A stretch of 64,000 nt of DNA from Paguma larvata (Eukaryota > Chordata > Mammalia > Carnivora > Viverridae): positions 28,118,247 through 28,182,246 of the forward strand of contig CM057830.1 of the NCBI GenBank assembly GCA_030068075.1, read 5' to 3'. Positions 46,253 to 58,084 of the stretch are shown piece by piece. The stretch's first letter is position 1, and each line of letters starts with the position of its first letter. Both the position numbers and the translations under genes were made by a program. The notes below the pieces were generated by a model. That model made no database searches, was not told the origin of the DNA, and worked only from the letters and a program-made list of their open reading frames with translations.

Positions 46253-47327
46253 CTCAATCTCCTTACTCTTTATTAGCCTGTTTAGATTTTCTAGGTTGTA
46301 TGTTTACAGGAATGTATCTCTTTCTTCTAGGTTATTTAATTTGTTGGTATATATTTGTTCACAGTAATTTCTTATGATCTTTTATGTTTATGTGGTATCA
46401 CTTGTAGTGTTTCCTCTTTCATTTATGATTTTATTTATTTGAGGCCTCTTCTTCTTAGTCTAAAGACTAAGACCTTTAGTCTAGCTAAAGGTTTGTCAAT
46501 TTTGTTTATCTTTTCAGAAAACTGGCTCTTAGCTTTCTTAACCTTTTCTAGTGTTTTATGATCTTGATTTAATTTACTTATCATCTGTTTCTTGTTATTT
46601 ACTTCCTTCCACCACCTTTGGGCTTAGTTTTTTCTTCTTTTTCTAGTTCTTCGAGGTGGAAATTTAAGTTGTTTGAGATCTTTTTTCTTAATGAAGGCAT
46701 TTATCACTATAAATTTTTCTCTAAGTACTGCTTTAGAACATCACATGGACCATTTTCATTTGTTTTGAGAAGTTTTTAATTTCAATTTTGATTTCTTTTT
46801 TGACCCACTGGTTGTTTAGGAATATGTTATTTAATATCCACATATTTGTGAATTCTCCCATTTTCTTCCTGTTACCAATTTTTAGTTTCAGACCATCGTG
46901 GTCAAAAAAGACACTCAGTATGATTTCAAATGTGTTTAATTTGCTAAGACTTCTTTTGTGAATTATCATATGATTTATACTGTAAAACATTCTGTGTGTG
47001 CTTGAGAAGAAGGAATATTCTGCTGCTGTTTAATAAGTATGATACAAGTTCAACATTTTGTGTTGATTTTTCTGTCTGATCTGGATTATTGAAAATAGGG
47101 TATTAAAGATGCCTAATATTACTATACTGTCTATTTCTACCTTCAGATGCCTAATATTACTATATTGTCTATTTCTACCTTCAGATTTTTTAGTATTTGC
47201 TTAATATATTTAGATATTCTGACATTGGGTGTATACATGTTTATGATTGTTATGCCTTCTCTCTAAAAATAAAAGCCTATTTTATGTTGGTAACAATTTA
47301 ACTTCGAGTACATACGAAATGCTGTCC

Positions 47328-47536
47328 TTTTTTTAAGTTTATTTATATATTATTTTGAGACAAAGAGAGTGAGTGCAAGTGAGAGAGGGGCAGAGAGAGA
47401 GGTAGAAAGAGAGAATCCCAAGCAGACTCTGCACTGTCAATAAGGAGCCCGATGCAGGGTTCCAGCTCACCAACCGCGACATCATGACCTGAGCCGAAGT
47501 TGGACGCTTAACTGACTGAGCCCATCCAGGTGCCCC
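47328..47536 (-). repeat. Carnivore SINE nested in old L1
   Basis: Antisense copy with GACCTGAGCCGAAGTTGGAC and the head GAGCCCATCCAGGTGCCCCC. The flanks AAATGCTGTCCTTT and AAAACACTGTTTTT are a weak target duplication. Confidence 0.9.
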
Positions 47537-49065
47537 CAAAACACTGTTTTTTTAAACCTCCTTTTTTATGTTTGTGATGCCATCATTTATACCTTTTCAT
47601 ATTGTGTACCCATTGATAGATTGTTATAGCTATAATTATTTTTAATACTTTTACCCTTTACCCTTTATTCTAAAGTAACTAGCACACTACATTGCTGTAT
47701 GAGAGTATTCTGAATCTGACTATATGTTTGTCTTTACCAGTCACTGTGTGGTATGTAATCATGTATTTTCATGTTACTAATTAGCATTCTTTCATCTCAG
47801 CCTGAACACCTCTTTTCAGCCTTTCTTGTAAGTTAGGTTTAATGGTGAAGAATTCCCTCAGCTTTTGTTTATTAGAGAACATCTTTATCTCACCTTCACA
47901 TCTGAGGGGCAGCTTGCTGGGTAAAGCATTCTTGGTTGGCAGTTTATTTCTTTCAGCACTTAGAGTAAATCATCCCATTTTCTCTTGGCCTGCAAGGTCT
48001 CTACTGAGAAATCCCCTGATAAACCTTTAGGGGTTCTCTTGCACGATTTACATTTTATTTCTCTTGCTGCTTTTAAGATTTTCTCTTTGTCTTTTATTTT
48101 AGTCAGTTTTATTATAATATCTTCTGGTGGGATCATTTTGAATTGGACTTTTCGGATGAACCATTAGCTTCATAATTTGGATGTCTAAATCTCTCCCCAA
48201 GTTTGGGACATTGCCAGCCAATATTTCTTTTAGTGAGCTTTCTACCTCTCCCCCCCACTTTTTTTTTGTTCCTCTTATTGGATAAAACTCTTGGGCTGCC
48301 TTCTAGATAATTGATTCTTCCTTCTGCTTTGTTAAGGCTGCTGTACAAGTTCTCTCTTGAATTGTTCATGTTCAGTTCAGTCATTTAATTCTTTAACTGC
48401 AAAATTTCTGTTTAGTTCTTTTTAATGTTTTCTGTCTCTTTGATAAACTTACCATTTTGAATTGTTTTCCTGATATCATTAATTGCTTATCTTTGTCAGG
48501 CAGTTCCTGTATCTCTATTTCTTTGGGGCCAGTTATTGGAGGTTTTCTGTATTCCTTTGATGGAGTCATATTTCCATGATTTTTTGTGACTTTGTAGCCT
48601 TGCGTAAGCATCTGCACATTTGAATAAGCAGTTACCTCTGCCAGACTTTATGGACTGATGTTGATAAGGGAATACTTTCACCTGTGGGAGGGGGTACCCT
48701 GGGACATGATGGGATTCTGGGTCTAGTGGTACAGGACACCTCGTGTAGGGGCATGTGGTGGCACTGGGTCTGGGGATGCATGCTGTCTCTTTGGTTCAAG
48801 TTGCTTGGTTCCACATTATTGACAAACATGTGGACTTTGGTGACTATTGCTGGGGGTTCGCAGTGGCTTCAAGCACTAGTGTGGTCTTCAGTGGCCCTTC
48901 CAGGATCAGTTCCTAGGTACCAGGGCAAACACTGGTGGTGGCCTGAGCTGTTGGTATTCACACACTCAGCTGTGGTGATAAGCTTTAGTTGCCTGTAATA
49001 ATTATAGGGAGATGTAGAGGGGAGGCTGGTGTCTCCTACATCACCATTTTGGTGATGTCACTCCT

Positions 49066-49745
49066 ACAGGTGAGATCTGAGTGATACCCAAATCTGAAGG
49101 GAAAAACCCAACAGAATCTACATCTGAACAGAATCAAAAATACATTCTAAAAACTTAACTCCTATGAATCTGACTTTTGACAGTGTGATGATTTGCTTCA
49201 GTCATGAAGTAAGAATGATCATCCTCTATTATGTTACCAGTAAACGATGCTGGCATTTCAATATGTAAATGATATCTTTTAAAGTAAAATGTAAATCTGA
49301 CTCATAGACTTCAAAACAGAATAGCTAAAGTATACACTTTAACGTTGTTCACTATAAAATTAAAAATATAATAAAGCGGAAAATACTCCCCCCTCAATGT
49401 CTGAAAATAAATGGACGCCCTTTTAATTCACTTTTGTTGTTTTTACTCAAAATAATTTCTAAAGCCACATGCTTTCCTTAATGGTCCATTACTCAAAATT
49501 CTTCTAAAGAGTTCTGGACTAATCATGAATACGAGATGTGAAAAGGCAGTATGTCATTGTAGGGATAGGGATGGAGTACAGTGATCTTACTGAAGTGTCT
49601 AATTTCTGCTAAAAGAATAGAATACTTGTTGCTATCCTTAAGCTTTTTGTTCTTTTTTGTTTGTTTGTTTTGCAGAATCAAAGCATATATACAGGTTTAA
49701 CAATAGAAATGGTGTACTTAAAATGAATAAAATCAAAATATAAGG
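49066..49745. other. No gene recognised
   Basis: Unique sequence upstream of the old L1 5' end. Confidence 0.4.
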
Positions 49746-49749
49746 CAAC

Positions 49750-49972
49750 TTTTTTTTTATTAGAGAGAGAGAGCACATGTGAATAGGGGAGAGGGGCAGA
49801 GGGAGAATGCATGCGAGTAGGGGAGGGGGGATTGAGGGAGGTAGAGAATCCTAAGCAGGCTTCATACTCGGCATGGAGCCTGACATGGGGCTCCATCCCA
49901 GGACCCTGGGATTATGACCTGAGCCGAAATCAAGAGTTGGACATTCAACTGACTGAGCCATCCAGGCAAGCC
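49750..49972 (-). repeat. Carnivore tRNA-derived SINE
   Basis: Antisense copy with GA-rich core, ATTATGACCTGAGCCGAAAT and head GACTGAGCCATCCAGGCA. TSD not clear. Confidence 0.9.
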
Positions 49973-49974
49973 AT

Positions 49975-50411
49975 GAGTCAGCTTTTTGAATATTAAATGA
50001 ACAGTTCATTTATCTTCATAGTTGGATTTGTATTTGGTTATCCCCAAATAAGGACTTATGCCTTGGAAAAATCTTAAGGTCTGATTTTTCAATATTTTCC
50101 TTTATGATAGTAAATATCAATTACATGACTTAAAAACTGCAGATAATTCAGATTATAGTTATCACATTCCACTACCTAGAGATACAGTGAATGGACTGGT
50201 CCATAATCATTTTTAGTAACTGGCCCCTCTGTTACTCTTAGGATATCCAAGAGGAGGCTTGAATTTTATGGTTGGTTGCAAGTCATTGGCCATTTGTTTT
50301 TCAATTTCAAGGCTACAAGGTGCCAAACCCTATTTGGAAAATAAACCGACAAGGATCTTCATTCCTTGAGGGGAAATGGTCTATGATATGCTTCATTTTG
50401 ATTTAAATCTA
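49975..50411. other. No gene recognised
   Basis: Unique sequence between a SINE and the Tigger element. Confidence 0.4.
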
Positions 50412-51350
50412 CTTTTGGCCATTGAACAACACAGGTTAAAAATGTATACATAACTTTTGACTCCCTGAAAACTTAACTAATAGCCTACTGTTTACTGGAA
50501 GCCTTACCAAGAACATAAACAGTCGATTAACATCTGGCTTGTATGCTATATGTATGCTATTGTATTCTTACAATAAAGTAAGCTAAATAAAGTATTATTA
50601 CAAAAATCATAAGGAAGAGAAAATACATTTACAGTACTGTTCTGTGTTTATTGTTACCATAAGTTTAACATTGTCTGCTCATAAGATGAATCGTCTGTCA
50701 GTACCTACATCAATATTGTCTTATATGACATAAAACACTGTAGTGTTATACTTAGAGCTAACACTAGGTATCAAAAATGAAAAGATAACATGAAAAAAGA
50801 TTTATATTTATTTACAGGTATTATAGTTCATACATTAACAAAGAAGCAGCAATATGATTGCTTTATGGTAGCCTAGTTTAATTGATAAGATTGCTTCAAG
50901 GTAGCCTAGCCTATACATTAACGAATGAATCATTATAAAAATTGTTATGGCATATAGTATTATAATAATATTCATAAGACAATATTGGAAACATTCTTAC
51001 ATTAAAAAAAAACACCTATGATGACAGGCTGATACACAGTTTCTCTAATTACAAGAGAGAGGCATAGTGTATGTTAATGTAATTCTTTGAAAGCAAAGTT
51101 AGAAAACAGTAATAAAACTAATACATTATTAATTTTATATTAAGTGTCACTCACCTTATTCTTGTATAAGGATAGGCTAATAACCACTTTCATACAAGAC
51201 TTGTATACGCTGTTCCACATGATGAATACTTAGGTGATGATGTGACAAAACACATACATTTCTTGTCTTACAGCGATTAGATTTTCAGATGAAGACATTC
51301 ACACACATATGCAACAGGTAAATTTAACTGTATGGCATGATAATTATTTA

Positions 51351-53080
51351 CTACTCATTAAGTGGCAGTGGATCATCATAAAGGTCTTCATCCTTGGTGT
51401 CTTCAGGAGTGGGCTGAGGAGAAAGAGGAGGAAGAGGAGGGTGGTCTTGCTGTGTCAGAAGTGACAGAGGCAGAAGAGGAGGAGGAGTGAAATGAGAGGC
51501 ATGGGAGTCAGGCACACGTGGTAGAACTTTATAGAAATACATGGCAATTTCTGTCTGACATTTTTGCCTTTTCATGTCTCTAGAAACATCTAAAAATATT
51601 TTCATATGGTACCAATCCTTCTGTCACTGTGTGACTTTGCTGCAGCGCCCATATCATGAAAGGGTCCAAGATGGACAAGAAGTCAAAAGCACTCCTGAAT
51701 AACTGAAACCCTTCTGCCAGACTGTCTAATGTCAATTTGTTTCCAGGCATCACTACTGCTGCATCTTTTTCCTCATCGTCTGGCACTGGTTTGGAAGCAC
51801 TCATCATTTTGATGCCTTTGGTGTTGAATCATGGGATTCTGGGTGGCCAGGGGTGGCATTGTCAAGTAGCAAAAGAACTTTAAAAAATAGTACCTTACTG
51901 ACAGGGTACTTCCTGACTTCCGGGACAAGCATCGATGGAACCTGTCCAAATAAAAAGGTTCTTATAGTCCAGGCTTTCTTGTGAAACCCAAAGATTGGCA
52001 GCTGGTGTTCATCTTTTCCTTCAAGGCTTGGGGGTTAGCAGCTTTACAGATAAGGGCAATCCTGACCATAAACGCCACTGCATTTGTGTAACCAAACCCA
52101 AGTTTGGTTGCTCATCGCTAAAAAGGCCAACATTCAAGAGACAAGTTTTGATGGAAAAGTAATTTGAACTTTATTCAGGAGGCTGGCAACCTAGGGAGAA
52201 GGCAGACCCTTGCCCAAGAGAGAACTCCCCAGTTTTTGCCTGGCTCAGGGGTTTCTAAAAGGGTTTTGGGTAGTTAATCAGCAAAGGGAGTGTAGTGGTC
52301 CCTAACATTTCTTTATTTTGTTCACACTTGATACCAGGCCATAGACATTGTCTTAAAACTTGGAGGTTGTGCAAGGGAGTCTGGTTCCTTAGTGCCTGGG
52401 GGTTGTGCAAGAGCACCCTGTTCCTTTTGCAAGGAGGGCAAGGTCTACAGGTGCACAAAGGGAAGTCAGTAAAGTCATTTGTGTGACCTTAAAAAACATT
52501 TTGCTAAGAGATTGCTAGGCTAATCAGAAAGTCAAGGCAGCTTCAAACAGATGTGTTGGCCTCTGTGGCCTGGGAAAATTCTGGTCCTTCATTCCCCAAG
52601 GCCAGTGGTCTGCAAATATCAAAGAAAGTAAATTAGTTCTTTTACAGGTCAAGGGCCTTAGGTTAGGAAGCAAGGAGTGTGTTAACCTGAAGGAAGTTAA
52701 CCCTTAAGACAGATTAGAGAGTGCTGTTCCATTTGCACAAAACAGTAGTTAGCCTATGCCTTCCTGCCTTAAATCCTAGTCCTCAGTTCTCTTCCTTACT
52801 AATAAATGTTCTTTAAGGCATCCCCCAACCCCCAGAATAGAGCAGTTTTGTCTGCACCAAAAACCTCTTCAGGCAAATATCCTTTCTCCTCATTGATTTT
52901 CTTAATGACATCTGGAAACTTGTCTGCTGCCTCTTGGTCGACAGATGCTCCTTCTCCCGTTATCGTGACATTTTTTAAGCCAGACCATTTTCTAAGATTA
53001 TCAAACCATCCTTTGATGGTATTAAAATCTCCAGCTTTAGATCCTTTACCTTCCTTTTGTTTTAAGTGGTAAGGATGACT
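51351..53080 (-). pseudogene. Tigger transposase pseudogene
   Basis: Pieces in several minus frames follow Tigger/pogo transposase order. First is a region like GWFDNLRKWSGLKNVTITGE with EGASVDQEAADKFPDVIKKI, then LPEEVFGADKTALF, where the usual D-E-T motif is D-K-T. The insertion at 52087-52785 follows. After it come RIALICKAANPQALKGKDEH, FGFHKKAWTIRTFLFGQVPS and LLLLDNATPGHP (second catalytic Asp). Then a gap, and MPGNKLTLDSLAEGFQLFRS and a Pro/acidic-rich C-terminus. The segment that should hold the third catalytic Asp is missing. Frameshifts, stops and the insertion make it nonfunctional. Confidence 0.82.
52087..52785 (-). mobile_element. LTR-like insertion inside the Tigger transposase
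   Basis: Read on the minus strand it begins TGAGGACTAGGATTTAAGG. It contains AACAAAATAAAGAAATGTTA, and near the end CTCCTGAATAAAGTTCAAAT (polyadenylation-like), finishing about GGGTTTGGTTACA. Transposase homology breaks off at KEE (right) and resumes at NAVAFMVR (left), which defines the insertion. TG...CA-like ends and about 700 bp suggest a solo LTR, of a different family from the 13- and 45-kb LTRs. No target duplication found. Confidence 0.55.
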
Positions 53081-53984
53081 TCCTTTTTTCTTGAGTTATA
53101 TTAGAGTCCATAGTTATGCTTTTCTTACAACAATCCTACACCCACATAATAGCTGCATTGTTTAAACAAGATAAAAAGTAGTTTGCAAAAAGTGCAAGAT
53201 TTTCGTGCCTGCTGACGTGGCTGCATCATTGGCTTCATGATTTTTCTTTTTTTACAAAGGTCCTTCAGCTGGATTCATTTATCTCAAAATGGTGAGCACC
53301 TGCAGCTGCCTACCTCAATCTGTGGTAGATATCAAGCAATTAAACCTTTTCTTGCAATATCATGACTTATCTCTGCTTCTTGGGAGCAGTCCCAGTATCA
53401 CTAGTGGCCCTTCATATGGGTCCCATAGTATTATTCAAGGTTTATGGTATTGTACTAAATAAACACGATGAAAAAATATGTGAGAACCGCAAGAGATCAC
53501 TTTTTATCGCGATATCCAATTTATTTCGGAGTTAATTAGCATCACATGGCTTTTTAAGTGGCTACAACACATGAGCTCACTGCAGTATCAACAGGAGGTG
53601 GCTACGAAATTGCTACAGTAGTGGGGTATGTACTTCAGTTAATTTTATGCGGATATGATTTAAAACCACATCTTTACCTTTGTTGACATTTCTCTCCATT
53701 ATGAATGGTGCCATGTACAGTCTGTAAGTGTATGCTTAAGTTTTGATAAATTTTAACTTTATATTTTATGGCAGTAAATGATAAACTAGTATCTACATAT
53801 ATTTTTTGCATTCATGTTATACCTTTTTCTTAAATTTTTTGGTATTTCTAGGCTATGCAGTTCTCTGCAAGTTTTTTGAAATTGTTACACATCTCTCCAA
53901 ATTTTTCCACTATCTTTATTGAAAAAATCTTCATATAAGTGAACCCATGCAGTTTGAATCTGTGGTGTTCAAAGGTCGATTGGA

Positions 53985-55568
53985 GTTTGTTTTTACGTAG
54001 TCAGAAAACTATATATTTTCTGGTATCAGTGTGAAGAAATACTTTTAGTAAGCAGGATTTATTCATCCACTAAGCAAATCTCCTCTATCTCATAATTGCA
54101 AATGATACAGGATGTGGGAAATGCAAAGCCTGGAACCCTAGTTTGTGAATTTAGGGGAAGGAGGCATAATTTTGATTCCTACTCTGATTTTATAGTCTTC
54201 CTATGCTAAGGGAAACACAAGTTTTGTCTTTTTTTTTTTTTTTTTTTACCAGAAGCCAAACTAGAATTTTCTGATTAACATAGACCTACAACTTGGGATC
54301 TAAAAAAAGAGAATACAAAAAGCATAACCAAAATATTTTTGAAATAATGGTTGATTTTATTATCTGCCCTCCTGATTTCTAGGCTGTGAAAGGTCCTTAT
54401 TCTCATCTAACTACACAAGATTCTGTACATGAGACTAAAATTGCCTTTAAGTTCCTACAAATTTTGTCCACAGAGTGAAAAATAAAATCAAAACGAAATT
54501 TTATATGAATAAAATTTAATTAGCCAGACATGGTGTATGTTCTAGCAATTAATTATAATCATTTTTAGCCTATTCGGTGTTACCTAGAGCTTTTATTTTA
54601 AACTTAAAATCTTATTTTCTTCACATTTATTTGGGACGATTAGTAATTCAAGCTACTGTCCCTTAGTCCTAAACATGAGGGGTCTAAATAATTGTCTATA
54701 GTGCAGTTACTTTAAACTTTATCATAGTAAAACAGATGAATGAGAGATTTATCCCTCTTGCCCCCTTCCCTTTTGAATTGGTATAAATGTGCCATTATTC
54801 TGAGTTGCATATAGTTCTCCAGCTATAGTATCCTTTTTGCGTTTGTCATAGAGGATCAGCTAGTGTTCTCTTTTGTATTCGTCACAAAGGGTCAATGAAA
54901 CATAGCCTTGAGGCAGAGGTAGGGAAAGGAAGGGTGCATTTAATGAACTAGTTTTTTTTAATTCTCTGCTTCTAGACATCTCTCCTTCACCTTTAGTTTC
55001 TTTTCTTGATGCAGTATTGCCAGGAAAAGGTCTCCTCGAGTTCTTTCAAAACATATCATGGCAGCAAATTTCTTCTAGAGTTCTGATTTAGGTTGTTCCC
55101 AGAGCAATACAATGCCCTCTCCGGGAGTCTGACAATACAGCACAGAGATCAAAGTTTAAACTCTGGAGGGCTGTTATACCAGGTCACAGAGAAAGTGTAA
55201 GGGAAGCATGCCATCAGAATATGTTTTCCAAACTGAAACGAGATAGAGTTATCATTATTATTTGCAAACATTGGGTACTTATAATATCCAATGTGCTGTA
55301 GCATGGTCAGTGAGGCATACAGAATTGAGAAATGTGTGGTTCCTGCACCTGAGGAGTTGATAATCTTGGAGAAGATGTGGATACTTATTTATAAGTAACT
55401 CTGATGCGAAGGAGATAATGAGGTGCAGAATACGAATGGCTCAGTGTGCACTCTGAATAAAGAAGAAGAGAGCTTCAAGGTTCCAAATTGAAACATTGCT
55501 GTTATGACATAAGATATTAAACAGAGTGTATTTAATGCTAGACATTTCTATCAAGTTTTCTGGAAGCT
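53985..55568. other. No gene recognised
   Basis: Unique sequence with a T run at about 54229-54247. Confidence 0.4.
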
Positions 55569-55750
55569 ATGCAGTACAATATGGTAGTAACTAGCCATGT
55601 GCGGCTATGTAAATTAAAATTAACTTAAAAATTCATTTTCTTGTACTGGTTGCATTTCTCAAGGGGTCTTTGAGTAGTGGCTATTATGTTGGACAGAACA
55701 AATACAGGACATTTAGTTTATCACACAAAGTTCTATTGGACAGTGCTGTT
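55569..55750. repeat. hAT-type nonautonomous DNA element
   Basis: GCAGTACAATATGGTAGTAA, CTAGCCATGTGCGGCTATGT and TCTATTGGACAGTGCTG are the palindromic-type ends and core of a MER hAT element, sharing phrases with the copy at 24207-24452. Confidence 0.72.
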
Positions 55751-55865
55751 CTGGAGCCTGAGTTTATTACTTTGTAACATAGTGGGGATGAGTGATTCTT
55801 TGAAATACTGAGGGGTCATGTCATTTTGTAAATTACAGGACTCAAATTCTTAAAAGTATTTTTAT

Positions 55866-56082
55866 TCTTTTTTTTTTTTAATGTTTATTTATTTTTGAGA
55901 CAGAGAGAAAGAGCATGAGTGGGGGAGGGGCAGAGAGAGAGAAGGAGACACAGAATGCCAAGCAGGCTCCAGGCTCTTAGCTGTCAGCACAGAGCCTGAC
56001 GCGGGGCTCGAACTCACAGACCGCGAGGTCATGACCTGAGCCGAAGTCGGACGCTCAACCGACTGAGCCACCCAGGCGCCCC
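55866..56082 (-). repeat. Carnivore tRNA-derived SINE, near consensus
   Basis: Antisense full-length copy ending CGACTGAGCCACCCAGGCGC with few changes. Perfect target duplication AAAAGTATTTTTAT at 55852-55865 and 56083-56096. Probably a recent insertion. Confidence 0.97.
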
Positions 56083-56096
56083 AAAAGTATTTTTAT

Positions 56097-57190
56097 AATG
56101 TAACAACAGATCATTTAAAAGAATAGGAAATATAAATTGTCTAAAAATGTATCTGTTCATTTTTTAAGTATAAACTGTGGCTCTGTAGTTTAGAAAAAAT
56201 GTAAATATATGTTATAGTTAGATGTTATAAATATTATTATTAGTAAAAGGAGTTAATTTAATAAGAGGCATGGCAGATTATCCTTAGCTAAATATAATTG
56301 ACTTTGAGACTAGACATAGCACTAATGCACTTGAGGTAATATTGAACATGATTGTTTCCATGGGAACATTCCTGGAGTGCTGCTTCTTAAAAGGGATGTT
56401 CAGGGCAGTTAGACAGAAGATATGGTGGTATTTGTGCGACTGATTTAGATTCCAATCAATAATTGATTTTAATTTTGTTTATGTTTTTTTTTTTAATTAA
56501 AAGTGAAGTAAAATATGCAGTGCAACAAGCTAGAAAATGTAGCTTTAGAATGCACAGGTTTCTCAAAGAGGGTTTAAGAGCAAGGGTTACAGTGGAAATT
56601 TGCCCTGGCTAGCTGGATGATGGGAGGCAATCCACATTTTGCGTAGTGTCTGGATGGAGTGTGTTGCGGTAGGAAACTAAGGATGGACACAGTCCTTGTA
56701 GGCCATGTCGTGGACACGTTACGCAAGAAAGAGGAGAGACTCTGTGTACAGTAAGTGGAGTTCTCAACCAACAAAGTAGTATTTCAGAAAAAACACGTGA
56801 TTCAAGAGTAAAATGGGACACAAAGAAAAAGAATCTAAAAAGAGAGAAATCTAGCCAGTAGTCCAGAGATAGGTTTCTCTGCACGTGGCTTAAATCTTAT
56901 CACCATGTCTTCACAGAGGGCAAAGTGGATTTTGATTCTGGAACCCTACTTAGGTATCTTTTGTGGCTGTACATATTTTGAGGAGAGGATGGATTATTTA
57001 TGTAGCTCTCACATCAAGTGATAGATTCAGTAATTATCACTAAGTCTTTTATCACTCTAAGTTCTTTCTTTTAAGCAAAAGACACCGACACTGATCCATA
57101 CCCAGTCGATTGAGCCTCTGTGAGTTCTTCAGAATAGAGCTGGTGATGCCTAGCAGGCAGCACCAAGTACACAATGGTGCCTGCCTAAGA
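56097..57190. other. No gene recognised
   Basis: Unique sequence. Overlapping minus frames at 56574-56884 have no recognisable motif. Confidence 0.4.
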
Positions 57191-57194
57191 CCTG

Positions 57195-57360
57195 ATTGCA
57201 TTTAATCAGCTCAACACCTCTATGGGGAATATACTATTATTATTCGGAATTTGCAGATGTGAAAACCAAGGCCTAGGTATATTAACATCTTGCCTGAAGT
57301 CACACAGTAAGTGACCAAGCTAGAAACGAAATCATGTTTTACCTGATTCTAAAGAAAGCC
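57195..57360 (-). repeat. MIR, antisense
   Basis: TATACTATTATTATTCGGAA, TTTGCAGATGTGAAAACCAA and TGCCTGAAGTCACACAGTAA are the conserved core of MIR read in reverse order. Confidence 0.78.
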
Positions 57361-57364
57361 TGGA

Positions 57365-57870
57365 TCCTGGATCCTGATCTCTACAACCCACCCTCTTCCT
57401 TCTATATGAGAAAAACATGTGGTTAAAAAGCATACAGAGTCTCTTAGGCCTATCGTTGATATTCTGATTCTTCTGTAAAATTTGCCGCTACCCAAAAACA
57501 TCTGCAAGATTGAACATATTAAAATAATCATTTTTATTCCCATGGCCATTTGGGGAAAGATTTGATTGTTTATGAAACTGTGAAACTCTGTGGGAAAACT
57601 GTAATATTAGGGTTAAATAAATTATTTTACACACACACATACATGTCATATAATTATATTCTAAATATATATTTAATAACAGAAAATATTTAAGTTACAA
57701 AACGTTATATAGCGTGAGTCCATTTATATAAAGGATATATTGTGTAAGGCAGAGAATAAAAATCTATGTAAAAGAAATAATGTGTAAGAGTGAGAATAAA
57801 ACTGACAGGAAATATACCAAAATATTAATAGTGGTTATATCTGAGTCGTAGGATTAGAAGTTTTGTTCAG
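57365..57870. other. No gene recognised
   Basis: AT-rich unique sequence with a short CA repeat near 57631. Confidence 0.4.
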
Positions 57871-57875
57871 ATTAT

Positions 57876-58078
57876 GGGGTGCCTGCGTGGCTCCTTCGGT
57901 TAAGCGTCTGACTTCGACTCAGGTCATGATCTCATGGTTTGTGAATTTGAGCCCTGCGTCAGGGTCTGTGCTGACAGCTCAGAGCCTGGAACCTGCTTCG
58001 GATTCTGTGTCTCCCTCCCTCTCTGCCCCAACCCTGCTTGTGCTCTGTCTCTCAAAAATGAATAAACATTAAAAAAAA
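57876..58078 (+). repeat. Carnivore tRNA-derived SINE (sense)
   Basis: Head GGGGTGCCTGCGTGGCTCCT, core GGTCATGATCTCATGGTTTG, TC-rich tract and AATGAATAAACATTAAAAAA tail. Short flank repeat ATTAT on both sides. A 69-codon frame through it is not a gene. Confidence 0.93.
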
Positions 58079-58084
58079 TTATAA

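Larger units (their letters stand above)
41320..49063 (-). mobile_element. Long old L1 (L1M-type), nearly full span, with several insertions
   Basis: From TTTTATTGAGATATAATTGA (3' UTR complement) through antisense ORF2 (TATATACCCAGAAGTGAGAT, TGATGATGAGTGATGTTGAG-like, TCCATTGGTCTATTTGTGTG, GGTACCCTTGTCTAGTTCTT, ATTCATCAGGGATATTCAGC) and the upstream L1M region (TTTGACCCACTGGTTGTTTA, CTTGTAAGTTAGGTTTAATG, CTGCAAGGTCTCTACTGAGA). It ends at a 5'-like GTGTCTCCTACATCACCATT. Many stops; no functional ORF. It hosts SINEs at 41669 and 47328, a SINE plus ERV at 44243-45926, an L1 3' UTR at 46033 and a TC/TA microsatellite. Without these it is about 5.5 kb. Confidence 0.85.
50412..53983 (-). mobile_element. 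Tigger (pogo-type) DNA transposon, near full-length
   Basis: The left end contains CCATTGAACAACACAGGTTA followed by ACTTTTGACTCCCTGAAAAC, AATAGCCTACTGTTTACTGG and AACAGTCGATTAACATCTGG. The right end has CAATAAAG-complement sequence, then CATATAAGTGAACCCATGCA and GTGGTGTTCAAAGGTCGATT. These are the two inverted ends of a Tigger2/MER2-like element with a TA at the left boundary (50410-50411). Between them lies a decayed minus-strand transposase and an LTR-like insertion of about 0.7 kb. Without that insertion the element is about 2.9 kb, close to the usual autonomous length. Confidence 0.85.
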
